This document shows, one piece after another, positions 50,561 through 61,299 of a stretch of DNA of 64,000 nucleotides. The notes below the pieces were generated by a model. It saw only the letters and a program-made list of their open reading frames with translations. It was not told the DNA's origin and ran no database searches. The translations under genes were made by a program, and so were the position numbers. Source of the DNA: Temnopleurus reevesii (taxonomy: Eukaryota; Echinodermata; Echinoidea; Temnopleuroida; Temnopleuridae); contig BQKZ01000622.1 in the NCBI GenBank assembly GCA_036244855.1, positions 61,045 through 125,044 of the forward strand, read 5' to 3'. Each line of letters starts with the position of its first letter. Position 1 is the stretch's first letter.

Positions 50561-51122
50561 TATTACCCTTAAATGGGGTTTGTAAGCACGATAGAAGAAA
50601 AGTTCAACATATTTACATTAGAATCATAAACTAATAATAATCAAAGAGAAATGTAACGTACAAGACATCATTTATGACAAATCATTATCTTGTCATGATT
50701 AAATTTCATCGTCCTCTACGAAATTAAAACCTATATGACGGGGTCACATTAATTCGTATACTTTTTCTAGAGCATTTTTGGATCGTGGTACTTAGCGAAA
50801 TATATCTCTTAAAATACAAAATCATTTTCAAAAATCTTGGCACGAAATAAAACTAGATATTTTAGGCTTCAAATGTTTCCAAAATTAAAATTAATTCACG
50901 AAAGAATCACGGAGATATCGCGATATAAAAATTCTATTGACGAAACGATCGCATCGCTCCATGTTGGAAAATGGCGAAAATTGTCAACAAACTGTGTCAT
51001 ATTAATTCGTAGACCCCGTTTTGAACAAGATTTACCATCAAATTGCTCCCATCTAAGATGCAAAATTTACAGTAATTGACCACAAAATAACAGGAAATTG
51101 AATGATATGTCTGCTTACTTAC

Positions 51123-51303
51123 AAATTTGAAGATTGTTGTCCGAAAATTGGAAGGATTCAGATCAGTGTCGAGGGACCCGTGTTTTTCTGCAAATGCAAG
51201 CAAATCTGCCGATCTTTTGGCAATATTTTCATTGTTTTTGGTCCTTTTGCTAAGACAATTTCCAGTATAGGCAAATAAACAACGCTCTTTACGATGGTGA
51301 TGT
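51123..51303 (-). CDS. Candidate exon adjoining the assembly gap
   Basis: On the minus strand the open frame emerges from the gap and ends at AAATTT|GTAAGTAAG (51123/51122), a strong splice donor in phase 0. The roughly 60 visible residues are hydrophilic, with a Cys pair (CLFAYTGNC), a run of Lys/Arg/Asn and the segment FAEKHGSLDTDLNP. I do not recognise a family. The 5' part of the exon is lost in the gap. It could be a host exon or part of a transposon protein. Confidence 0.3.
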
Positions 51304-51909
51304 NNNNNNNNNNNNNNNNNNNNNNNNNNNNNNNNNNNNNNNNNNNNNNNNNNNNNNNNNNNNNNNNNNNNNNNNNNNNNNNNNNNNNNNNNNNNNNNNN
51401 NNNNNNNNNNNNNNNNNNNNNNNNNNNNNNNNNNNNNNNNNNNNNNNNNNNNNNNNNNNNNNNNNNNNNNNNNNNNNNNNNNNNNNNNNNNNNNNNNNNN
51501 NNNNNNNNNNNNNNNNNNNNNNNNNNNNNNNNNNNNNNNNNNNNNNNNNNNNNNNNNNNNNNNNNNNNNNNNNNNNNNNNNNNNNNNNNNNNNNNNNNNN
51601 NNNNNNNNNNNNNNNNNNNNNNNNNNNNNNNNNNNNNNNNNNNNNNNNNNNNNNNNNNNNNNNNNNNNNNNNNNNNNNNNNNNNNNNNNNNNNNNNNNNN
51701 NNNNNNNNNNNNNNNNNNNNNNNNNNNNNNNNNNNNNNNNNNNNNNNNNNNNNNNNNNNNNNNNNNNNNNNNNNNNNNNNNNNNNNNNNNNNNNNNNNNN
51801 NNNNNNNNNNNNNNNNNNNNNNNNNNNNNNNNNNNNNNNNNNNNNNNNNNNNNNNNNNNNNNNNNNNNNNNNNNNNNNNNNNNNNNNNNNNNNNNNNNNN
51901 NNNNNNNNN
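51304..51909. other. Assembly gap (606 N)
   Basis: A run of undetermined bases. Open frames spanning it are artefacts. Confidence 0.99.
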
Positions 51910-51911
51910 AC

Positions 51912-51949
51912 CTGTCTCTTATACACATCTAGATGTGTATAAGAGACAG
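51912..51949. other. Sequencing-library junction adapter (Tn5 mosaic ends)
   Basis: CTGTCTCTTATACACATCT (51912-51930) is followed directly by its exact reverse complement (51931-51949). This is the 19-bp Tn5 mosaic end in back-to-back form, as produced by transposase-based mate-pair libraries. It sits two bases from the gap, so it is untrimmed adapter at a contig end and not genomic DNA. Confidence 0.98.
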
Positions 51950-52199
51950 ACTTAGCACACCGTAGGAACAATAGCGGATTGACCTGTTCGACGTAAAATA
52001 CACAGAATACGAGCAAAAATGTACTCCTAATATCATACATAGATATATTTAGGCATGTAAAACAACTTGTGAATAAATCAGCTCGTTTAACATCACTTTC
52101 TGCATCCTGGTCATTACGAATCTATACCTTTAAGCTGTTTGCGCGTACGCGGTAAAACTCTGCGCGGTAGCATGACGTAACAATGAGCTATTATTATAA

Positions 52200-52430
52200 T
52201 TATTACTATCATCATTATCATTATTATTGTCATAATTTTATAATCATTTTCATCATAATCACTTTTTTCTTCTTTTTTCTTTATTATCATATATTATCAT
52301 TTATATTGTTATGTTAATGTATATGTAAATGTTTTGTTTATCAATCAAATGTGAGTATTTCATGTTCACCAATGCTCTACACTTGAGTGCCATGAGAATA
52401 AAGAATTGTCATTATCATTGTCATTGTCAG
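52200..52430 (+). mobile_element. LINE- or SINE-like 3' end with (TTGTCA)n tail
   Basis: AATAAA at 52397-52402 is followed within a few bases by TTGTCATTATCATTGTCATT, a hexameric tail, and preceded by ATT/ATC-rich DNA. This is the usual look of a non-LTR 3' terminus. No coding sequence remains, and the left limit is a guess. Confidence 0.35.
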
Positions 52431-52935
52431 CTGAACAGGAGAATGGAAAGAGCTAGGTTTAGTCCCCAGGCGTAATGCTAAATAAATCTCAGAACATTAC
52501 GGTAGAAATCAGAATTCTGTAACGGTACACATGCTGCTTCTTTATGATATTTATAATCATGCTCACAACCATCACTGACCATGAGAATTGTTAGATTTAC
52601 CCTCACTCTATCAACAGTATTCAGCATGATGAAACGGTCATGATTTTGATGTCGTCTTTGTTTCAAGACCTACATTTCCTAATCCCAATTTCCCGCAGAT
52701 ATTATCAATAGCATTATTGATATCTGCATTATTGTCGTTCATGACATTACCATGATCATTTCAAGTGTTTGTAAAGTATCATTATGATTATCGTTGTTAA
52801 TGTATCGTTTTATTAAGAGGGCGAGTGAGTTCAGGGAAGAGAATTATAAAATATTTTTCATCCAAACTCCGAATGATAATTTTTCTCTGCATCGAACTGT
52901 CCGTTAAAATGAGCTCTCCAGCTCTTCATGGAGAA

Positions 52936-52937
<2 letters not shown>

Positions 52938-52970
<33 letters not shown>

Positions 52971-52988
52971 AGGAGAGAGTGAGAGAGA
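52938..52988. repeat. (GA)n microsatellite
   Basis: GA repeats with one GGAAGG interruption. Confidence 0.93.
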
Positions 52989-53801
52989 ATGGGATGCGGA
53001 GGCATAGATACTTTCCTATAGTCCGAAATTAGGGCCAACACCAATTTTAAAAGGCGGTGATGACGGGAGTGATTTGATGTTTCCATAATTAAACCGAAAT
53101 AAAGTAATAGACAAATAAAGATTAAGAAATCTTCCTTGCAAATAAAGCAATACCAAACGAGATACTCTAAAAATAATGTTCTCGTCCAGTTGTTTGCTCG
53201 TAACTTTGAAACAAATTGCACAAAATATTTGAGTGATGCCGACAAGCTGATTTTTGCATTGTCAAAAGAAGAGTCTACCTCAAAATATTATGTCTATAAC
53301 AGGAGCAGAAAAATCAAATTAACAGAACAAAAAAGGTTTGAGAAAAAAAATCGGATAGCTAATGAGGACTCCTGACAAAGATTTTTTTTTCAGTAGACTC
53401 TTCTTTTAATGCGATAAGTGGTACGGTACGCGTAGCATATTTGTATGTTGACAAATGAACTCGTCTTTCAAATCTTTCCAAATCTTTTGATTTTGATAAA
53501 CAGTTTTATATTCATCGAACTGGGAAATCATTATTTGAAGGAAAAAAGATCTTGACAAGATGATCAAAGTTCTCTGCAAATTAACTAAAAATTGTTAATG
53601 ATTTTCAATGCATATTTGGGAAAACGATCGATGCCACGAGAGATATGGGAAATATTTTGATGATAATGAGTAAATCGGTAACAATTTTAACATTTTTTTC
53701 GTAACTGAACATTAAAAAATGATGTTATGTACTTTACATGCCCTTTTGTATAGATTTCAAAACAAAATTTGGCTATAAAGATATTCGTTTTTAACAAAAC
53801 T

Positions 53802-53828
53802 TTACTTGGGCTTTAAGGAATTGCATTT
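53802..53828 (-). repeat. Terminus of the same TTAA-type repeat, opposite orientation
   Basis: Read on the minus strand this is TTAAAGCCCAAGTAAAGTTT and onward, matching the first 27 bp of the repeats at 49856 and 63827. It may be the right inverted terminus of an element starting at 49856 (about 4 kb, spanning the gap) or an independent fragment. Confidence 0.5.
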
Positions 53829-53829
53829 C

Positions 53830-56440
53830 AAGTTGTTACTGGTGATGTCACACTACGATGATTCCGTATTTTGAAATGTCCTATTTGTCAGGTTATACTT
53901 ACGCAACTAATAAAAAAAAAACGAGATAAAGCTTATGGGTATTATAATCTTTTAAAGCTTTGACCTTCAAGTTCATGTGTACCGATTATTATAATAATTA
54001 TCATGTCTTTGTACATGTCATATGACGATACCCCTCTGCCCTTATGACAAATACCCCCTTCGACAATGAATCCCCTGGGCAGTGCTTATCAAACTATTAA
54101 TCAAATTAATCATCGGAAAAGTAATAACATTTTAAGAATACATTGGTAGATTATGAAATTGCCATTACAAGCACGACGGTACAAACATTTTAATCAATTA
54201 AATCTCTCAATCAACTAACAAATCAATTAGCAAGCATTTAATCAGGCACTCAACCTAGCAAGCAATCAGGAAATTAGATTATTCAACATATCCATCAATG
54301 AGTAACATAGAATATACATTTTCTATTTAAAAGATAAAGAGAAAGAAGTAAGTTCTGCCAGGATCCATAGTCGTTTCATGTATTAAATTTTGCAAATATT
54401 GCCATAAATGATAATGATAACAACAATGATAATAATAACAGCAACGATGATAATTATAATAATTATGATAATTATCTTAAATTTATCATTATCAATAAAT
54501 TATCATTGGTAAAAATGATTAAAGTTGAGGATAGCATGCATTTCATAGTTTTATCTGACTTTCCCGGGGTGTTGTTTCATGGTATCTATACAACTATTTT
54601 TCAAAACCATTCAACAAATTTGATGGGGGAAAATATCGATAATCATAGCATAGTAAATCATAAAATGATATTTTATTGAGAGATGTAAATCCATTTTACG
54701 TGTATAAAATATATGTAAGTGATTAGTTCCAAAGGTTCAAATCTTCTTGAGGAACCAATCGATCGCCCACGACACCGGCTAGCAACAAACATGACAAACG
54801 GGTTGTACATTTGCGAAGGCTCAACCTAACACATCTGACGTTCCCTGGCCCTGGGGTTCGAGAATATCCCAGCTGAATATGCACATGAATTATTACTTTT
54901 TCATCATATTAGCCACACTGAAACATATCAAAGCCTTCTACGACGTACAAATTTGCAGTAAACTTGCATTCTACCATTCTGGATGCCTGCTCGTGTAAGG
55001 AACTACCCCCCCCCCCCCCCCCCGACCCCCCCCCCCCCCCCCCGACAACCATCCCCTGGATAACAGCACTTTCCTCACAGAAAACGTTCCTAAGAAGCCC
55101 ATTAACCCCTGGGGCAACTATCCATTGATTAATGTACACCTGGGCGGTATTTCACCAAGATACACAAATTATTTCAGAATGACTTTAAAATCAACTGGAC
55201 AAAATCAGCCGGTCTTTATCCAAGCATGAGTGAACATAAATTTTGTTGGTTGTAGTTGATAAGCATGAAAAATAATTTTGTACTTCATATTAACAGCAGT
55301 TTTACAAACGTGTCATTTTTATACAATTTTTGTGTGATTCAAAACTCTATTAATAGTTATACGAAGTTCTTGTGATATGATATTCATGATGCAGTTCGGA
55401 AACTGCTCTTTTCCTAACTCCGTGTAGCGATTGACCTAAATAAATCCCTTGAATGAAAATCAAATCAACGTCAATTTGAGACCTTCGGGTTTTAACTAGA
55501 TCTTATCAAATAAACATACCGGGAATACATATTTCATGCAAAAAAGCAGTGAGTTGAATGTAAAACTCGATGTAATTATATTAAGTGACACCCGAACACC
55601 TCGTTAATTTTCTTCTTATTTGATTTATTCGGGAGTTTACATCCTTAATTCCTTGGTGTATGTATGAATGCACTTGCTCTTACATGGTCATGGCAGCAAA
55701 ATATGAAGAAGAGGTTTCGGAAATACCCCAAAATGGAATATGGCACACGTTATGAAGCAATTAAAAGGGCCTTTATCCAGCATCTTGAAGATAAGTTAAT
55801 ATTTGATCCGACATTCTATATATTAAAACAGCACCTTTAAAATATCAATGTTACCTTGTAATCATGTTAGAAAGTACAGCTTACGGTCAAAAGGCGATTT
55901 AAATTGAATTATTTCATTTGGTGCAGTCAAAATTCATTCTCAATCCAACAGTGCTGTCACACCATCACGTTTTAGCAAGAGTTATAACCCCTTACACCTT
56001 TGCAAATTGAGACGGACAAATTGAAAAAAAATAAATCAAAATTCGCAGGACGAATTAAAATAAATATGAAGTTCACCAGACTATAAACAACTATCATATA
56101 TGATCGACGGACGGTCACGAAAACGGAGAGATAAATACTCTTCGGTTCATTTCGTTAAGTTAATTACCACCGAATGCAACAAAACGATCGATTACAAAGT
56201 ATATAGCACAGGGTCAAACGATTTAAAATAGATGGCTATAGCGATTCATGAATTCGTCAGGGATTTTTTTTTATTTTATCAACATTTCCGGACGAATTTT
56301 AAAAACAATCAACCGATAGATCTGAAGGCGAGACTTATTTGACGTACGATTGATAATGGCTGAAACCGATTATTCAAAAACTAATTTTTGTCAGACATCG
56401 CAAGACTTATAATAGGGAATTAACATTATTGTCAGAGAGC
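53830..56440. other. No recognisable gene
   Basis: AT-rich; ATA/TAATTAT-rich low-complexity sequence around 54410-54510 and poly-C at 55.0 kb. Confidence 0.55.
55006..55043. repeat. Poly-C tracts
   Basis: Two C runs separated by GA. The poly-Gly minus-strand ORF at 54909-55139 is an artefact. Confidence 0.93.
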
Positions 56441-56445
56441 CTTAG

Positions 56446-57452
56446 AGGAGAACTCCACGCCAAAAATTTCTTGCTATGATTGAAAGCGCAAAAATCAGTC
56501 AAACAGATTAAAAAAAGTTTGAGTGAAAACGTACAATAGATAAGAAAGTGATGAATATTTGAAAAATATCTTAAGATTTTTAAAACAGTTGCATTTTTGG
56601 CAAATTGGTAACTTTGGGTCACGTGACTGACGTATTGATAGCGTAGGTTCGTCGGATGCAAAAATAATTCCTTTTCTTGACGAATTCATCTAGTCGAATA
56701 TATTTTGTTCATAAAGAAGAGATAACAAAATTATGTAGATAAATATCATTTTTAAGAAATATATATTTCGTGTTATAATTACGCTTTCACGACAGCTTCC
56801 ACGACGTTTACTGCTGTAAATTCTAGTTAAGGAATATTTGGAATTACAATGACAAAAATAATACAAAAAAAAAAAATCGGTTTTAAAAATTAATAACAAA
56901 CATAATCAATTGTGCAAAAATTAATATGATCTAAACGAAAATGATTATTGAAATAAAAATGCAATTGATTGATAGCAAAACTTAAATCGTTAGAACTAGA
57001 TACGTCATTGACGTAGTGTTGAAAACATTTACATTTAGACCAATTCATTATATGAATAAATCTTATTATCATTTTTCATACAATACTTATTTCGAAGCTA
57101 TACATTCCTTGATCATAATTGTTGAATATATATTAAATTTGAATTATGATTACTGATAATCAACGAATAGTAATTTGCTGTAAAGATTAAGAAAAATAAT
57201 GGACCAAAAGCAATAACATACAATAAGCCAATTGTAAAAAAGTGACGAACCAACGTCATCATCATTTCATGTCACGTGATCAATAGTTGCCAATTTGCCT
57301 AAAGTAAAACAATTTTGAATTATTTTTTAATGTCTTTAAAAGATCGTAACTTCTTTATCCACTCTCCCATGTCGCTCAAACTTCTTTTGATTTGTTTGTA
57401 TCATTTGTGCGCGTTTAATCAAAGCAAGTTATTTTTGGCGTGGAGTAACCAT
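56446..57452. mobile_element. 1-kb TTAA-type foldback MITE with about 200-bp TIRs
   Basis: The arms start AGGAGAACTCCACGCC (left) and, read on the other strand, ATGGTTACTCCACGCC (right), and stay alignable for about 200 bp, each including AAGTTTGA and CAAATTGG words and ending near GTTCGTC. The flanks are TTAG (56442-56445) and TTAA (57453-57456), consistent with a TTAA duplication with one mutated base. The centre is AT-rich with no transposase. Short minus-strand ORFs here (56407, 56495, 56690, 56890) are element sequence, not genes. Confidence 0.82.
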
Positions 57453-58201
57453 TTAAGCACGACGTATTAATACTTAGCTAAAACTTTGGCACACTCTGAG
57501 CCCAATTTCTTGAACTCTGTAGGGAACGTATCAGCATGAAGTTTACGCAGTGTAATTTATTCATGTAGATTCATCTCTGCGAGCTGGTGTTGACGAACTT
57601 CGTCGGTTTTTTAAAGGATTTATAAGACGTATTAATAAGATATTCTTAACATGCCCATTGTGCTATTGCTGGGGATAAGTTGTTACCACCGGCAATACGC
57701 TAAACATTTATGTAAATAAGGTATTCATAGGTTTTCAAATCGTTCTAGAAAACGGTATGTACATGTATAAGATATCCGTTATGAATACGCTATGTGCACG
57801 TTCAAAGTGAGCCGCATACTACTTGTGCAGACGTTGTGCATACGCTCTGAGGAACATATAGATGTATTGACACATGAATAACATACGAGTTACTTTTCTG
57901 AAAATTTGTCGAATATTTCATAACGTGTTTTTTTCGGCGACATAATTTTTATATTCAAACATGTTCCGTTTACTTTTTTTTTATTTGAAACGTACCTCAC
58001 TAACATGAAAAGGTTGTCAACATATGCCAAACGTGCCCTTGGTATTTTAGACGTACACCAACGTATTTGCCAGTTCTCTTATACGTCTGGCTTACGCTCT
58101 CTAAGTTATCTTAGTGTGGCAGCGGCAATAAGAATAATTCAAAGGTGACGTCAAAACCGAAACCAGAGATTTAATTATAAGAAATATACTTTCGCACCGG
58201 A

Positions 58202-58210
58202 TATAAAAAG
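58202..58210 (+). promoter_or_regulatory. Candidate TATA box upstream of the GPCR
   Basis: TATAAAAAG lies about 530 bp before the GPCR start codon. If used, transcription would start near 58235 and the leader would contain the 88-codon ORF at 58268, unless it is removed by splicing to the acceptor near 58720. This is motif evidence only, in AT-rich DNA. Confidence 0.2.
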
Positions 58211-58267
58211 CACATTATTTGTATTCAATTGAATTAAAAAAAAAAGACAGAACACGTATTAAAAGGT

Positions 58268-58534
58268 ATGACCTTTATTCATGGACATGAAAAACACATA
58301 TTGCTGAAAGCCAAATTAAATCATAAATGTGGACACGAGTACCAAATTATCCATATTAAATGCAATGGCAAGTATAATGATGAATTAAAGGATAACACTT
58401 TTTTCGTTCTCCCTTTCATTAAACATCCATTTAGGTCATCGATACATCCATTAGGCCCAACCATGGTTGTTCTGGAGCATCATTATCATCAATCTACAGT
58501 GGATCGTGAGCAGTGCTTGTTTGAACACGTTTAA
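58268..58534 (+). CDS. Unrecognised 88-codon ORF upstream of the GPCR
   Basis: This ATG-initiated ORF lies about 58 bp after the TATA-like motif at 58202 and 208 bp before the GPCR start. The product is rich in His and Lys, with two cysteines in a C-G-H-E context, but I recognise no domain and see no signal peptide or membrane segment. ORFs of this length arise by chance in DNA of this composition. It could be an upstream ORF in a GPCR leader, an unrelated small gene, or noise. Confidence 0.12.
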   Translation: MTFIHGHEKHILLKAKLNHKCGHEYQIIHIKCNGKYNDELKDNTFFVLPFIKHPFRSSIHPLGPTMVVLEHHYHQSTVDREQCLFEHV

Positions 58535-58741
58535 ATTGGTATGAAACTCGTCTCTTGGAAATTGAATTGCATCGTATATCCGATTAGCATAAGCCGTCTC
58601 TAATGTAATGTATAGAAGTATGAATCTATGGTCCCGTCGAGAGTTCACATTTTCTCTTCATGTTCAAATGAGAGAGCGATACGACAGGAGTGCTGACTAT
58701 ACCGGATTGTGTGCTGATTGCAGAAACCACTCAAACTAGAA

Positions 58742-59812
58742 ATGGCCGTGGTGACCAATGTTGATAAGACGGTGGTTACCATGATGACAGAAAACATAAC
58801 ATTTACAGATGACTTATCCACTGCGACCGCTGATGTTGAATGGTTGTGGCGATCGATCAAATGGTCTTACTCTGAAATACTTCACCTTTGTTCTGCCGTG
58901 CTTGGAATCATTGGAAACCTCTTAGTCATACTCGCCCTCCGTAAGCGCCGAGCGGCCAGCCGTTCAACAGATACCTTGATGAGTGCTTTGGCCTTTGCAG
59001 ATTTTACGACATGCATCTTCACCATACCTCTGCCATTGGCAGCCCGCGTCCCGGACTCGCCGCTAGGACAACTCTACTGTAGGATGACGCTCCCGGGTTT
59101 CTTTCTATTCGTCGCAGTTACCGCTTCGAGCTACATCCTGACCGCGATATCCGTTGAAAGATTCTTAGCCGTTGTGTATCCATTGCAATTCAACCAGCTC
59201 CTGGCTCGGAAACAGATCCTCGTCGGTGTGATATCATTTTCATGGATCGTTTCATTCTTGGTGTACAGCGTTTTCATCGCAATGGCCGTTATCGCCAACC
59301 CAAAGACGCAGACATGCACTTTATATTTTCCCACCAAAACTGGCCAGATTTCGTTCGGTTATTTCATGTTCATCTACCGCTTTGCCCTCCCTGTTCTTGT
59401 CATGCTGATAACCCAGGTGATGATTGCTTACAAGCTGCATCGGCATTCCCAGGAGTTCCACGGACAGGGGGCTGTGTCATTCCACATCAAAGCTCGTAAC
59501 CGTGTCATCAAGCTCATGTCTATTGTCATCATCGTATTTCTCATCACTTGGGGCCCTGGTCAAGTCAGCTTCTTTCTCTTCACCATCGGAGTCCTACCAC
59601 CGACATACATTGGAGGTCCTCTTCATAAGTTCATCATTGTTCTCACCACTTACAACTCGTGTTTGAATCCTGTTATCTACATCGTATGGTTTCCTGAATT
59701 TCGCTTGGCACTGAGAAAGCTATTCGCGTGCCAACCAGCGCAATCTGAGGAAAATAAGAACGATTCAAAAACAGAACAAGTCAACATCTCAAGACTCTCA
59801 TCAAACATCTAA
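58742..59812 (+). CDS. Class A (rhodopsin-like) G protein-coupled receptor, single exon
   Basis: The 356-residue ORF is an intact seven-transmembrane receptor of the plasma membrane that would signal through heterotrimeric G proteins. Visible marks: N-glycosylation site N18-I-T in the extracellular N-terminus; TM1 about 44-66 with GN (N59); TM2 LAFAD (D87); TM3 cysteine C113 pairing with C192 of loop 2; ERF (139-141) in place of DRY; TM4 W168; TM5 P217; TM6 F266-L-I-T-W270-G-P; TM7 NPVIY (309-313); helix 8 FRLALRKLFAC with a possible palmitoylation cysteine C330. The frame is open from a TTG at 58718, but the first ATG is 58742, with G at -3 and G at +4. A TTGCAG just before 58721 could be a 5'-UTR splice acceptor. 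No introns interrupt the coding region, as is common in lineage-expanded invertebrate receptors. The ligand cannot be told from sequence; peptide-receptor-like is only a guess. Confidence 0.93.
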   Translation: MAVVTNVDKTVVTMMTENITFTDDLSTATADVEWLWRSIKWSYSEILHLCSAVLGIIGNLLVILALRKRRAASRSTDTLMSALAFADFTTCIFTIPLPLAARVPDSPLGQLYCRMTLPGFFLFVAVTASSYILTAISVERFLAVVYPLQFNQLLARKQILVGVISFSWIVSFLVYSVFIAMAVIANPKTQTCTLYFPTKTGQISFGYFMFIYRFALPVLVMLITQVMIAYKLHRHSQEFHGQGAVSFHIKARNRVIKLMSIVIIVFLITWGPGQVSFFLFTIGVLPPTYIGGPLHKFIIVLTTYNSCLNPVIYIVWFPEFRLALRKLFACQPAQSEENKNDSKTEQVNISRLSSNI

Positions 59813-60153
59813 ACACTGATCAAATAATAACTTTTAGAATTGTATTGTCTTTTTTCTACAGTTTTCAAAGTGCAATTTTTAATCGCGATCTGGAAAGGGT
59901 ACGGACCTTATTTCATTTCATTTTGTACAATGAATTACTGTCTGCCATGGTCTATTATGGTCATGAGCCAGCGCCATTGTCACAATTCATGAAAACTTAG
60001 TTTTTAAGCCCCATAAAACACGAAAGTTATTTCTTCTTCTTTTTTTAATAGATCCAAGGCATTCGAATGTATTTTACTGTTTACGTAGCGGTATTGCTTA
60101 GACGCGTCGTTCAACCTGACAACATCATTGTACAAAATGTTCTCTGGTTAAGG

Positions 60154-60554
60154 TTCTAATACGGTTAAAAACTCTATTCCGAGATCATCCTTGAAATAGT
60201 TTACCAAAGACACTCAAAATCAGATTGACTTAAGCACTGCGTTGCTCGAGAACGACTTACGAAAGTACCAGAATGGCAGTTGCAGACCGTTACAGACCGT
60301 TTTATCTTGTGGTAACGACCAACGTAAGCATTAAGGTAGACCATTTTAGCACAGTCACGATATGTAACTGACCATAGTTGATAAGTATAACTACCTGGCC
60401 GTTGCAAGAACAGGTATGTCAAAGGATGGTCGGTCAATCGACTTCAATAGATTGATTCTAGTTCAACCGGTAGCTCTATTATGAGATTATTGGATGTCAT
60501 TAATCAAAGTAATTGTATCAAACCGTTGTAAACGTTCTAATACTGTTAAAAACT
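60154..60554 (+). repeat. Isolated unit of the 290-bp repeat, flanked by 20-bp direct repeats
   Basis: The unit (CCAAAGACACTCAAAATCAG near 60206 through GGTAGCTCTATT at 60469-60480) matches the array at 61.3-62.7 kb. It is flanked by near-identical 20-mers (TTCTAATACGGTTAAAAACT at 60154-60173; one mismatch at 60535-60554). The 50 bp after the unit (60487-60535) resemble those after the last array unit (62703-62752). Confidence 0.6.
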
Positions 60555-60599
60555 TCAAACGAATTACTGAAGGAGAAATTGTTATGAGATAAAGTTGAA

Positions 60600-61299
60600 A
60601 GTCTACCTAGCTTCCGAAAATATCGCAAAATATTTTAGAGGTAGAAGTCCGTTTGATGTTGTAGAAACTTACCGACCTATACAATGTAGCCTGTGCCACA
60701 AGTGATGTCAATATCCTGCCATCTCAGGACCATCAATATCGTCAATGTTTTCACGAAGTAACGGTTGCCATGGGTCATTGTTGCATGAAGGCAAATACAT
60801 CCCGACATAGAAATAATTCCTACCGAACTACGTATAAATTATATATTAGGACACGTTTCAATTGATTTGTGAATTATTTCGTGCAACAATATACCTTCTG
60901 GCTACCGTCACTTCTTGAAAACACGGACGATATGGGCGCCGATAATGCGCGTATTTTGGTAATGACACGGGCATTGTAAGAGTGGTACTTACATGGCGGT
61001 CGATTCTTTGCTCCGTCCTTTGTGATGGCTGTAGACTATTGTTAATGCAGGCACCAGCTTTTAGCCTTTCCAACAACGCGGGAGTGGTGGCAAAAAAAAT
61101 ACCAACCATAACCATTCGTTCCGATGATAGACCTCCGTGCTTATTTATCTCTTATTTGTCCTTTTTTATTTTGGGGGCTAAACGTGGACCAACCCGTTTG
61201 GTTGGGTTGCTGAGTAAAGGTTTTTGTAGCGATTGCTCAGCGATTGCTAATCGTCTACCTACACGGTAAGCCGAACAACTGGTCTGACTTTGGGTTTCA
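60600..61299. other. Spacer between isolated repeat unit and array
   Basis: I see no gene here. The ORFs at 60858-61115 (minus) and 60982-61269 (plus) overlap on opposite strands and show no recognisable domain. The distance between the last word of the isolated unit and the first of the array (1138 bp) is close to four periods, so very diverged units may hide here. Confidence 0.4.

Noticed and set aside
51158..52040. Long ORFs of 212-347 codons across the gap
   Set aside because: They are open only because N codons are not stops, and part of the translation is adapter sequence.
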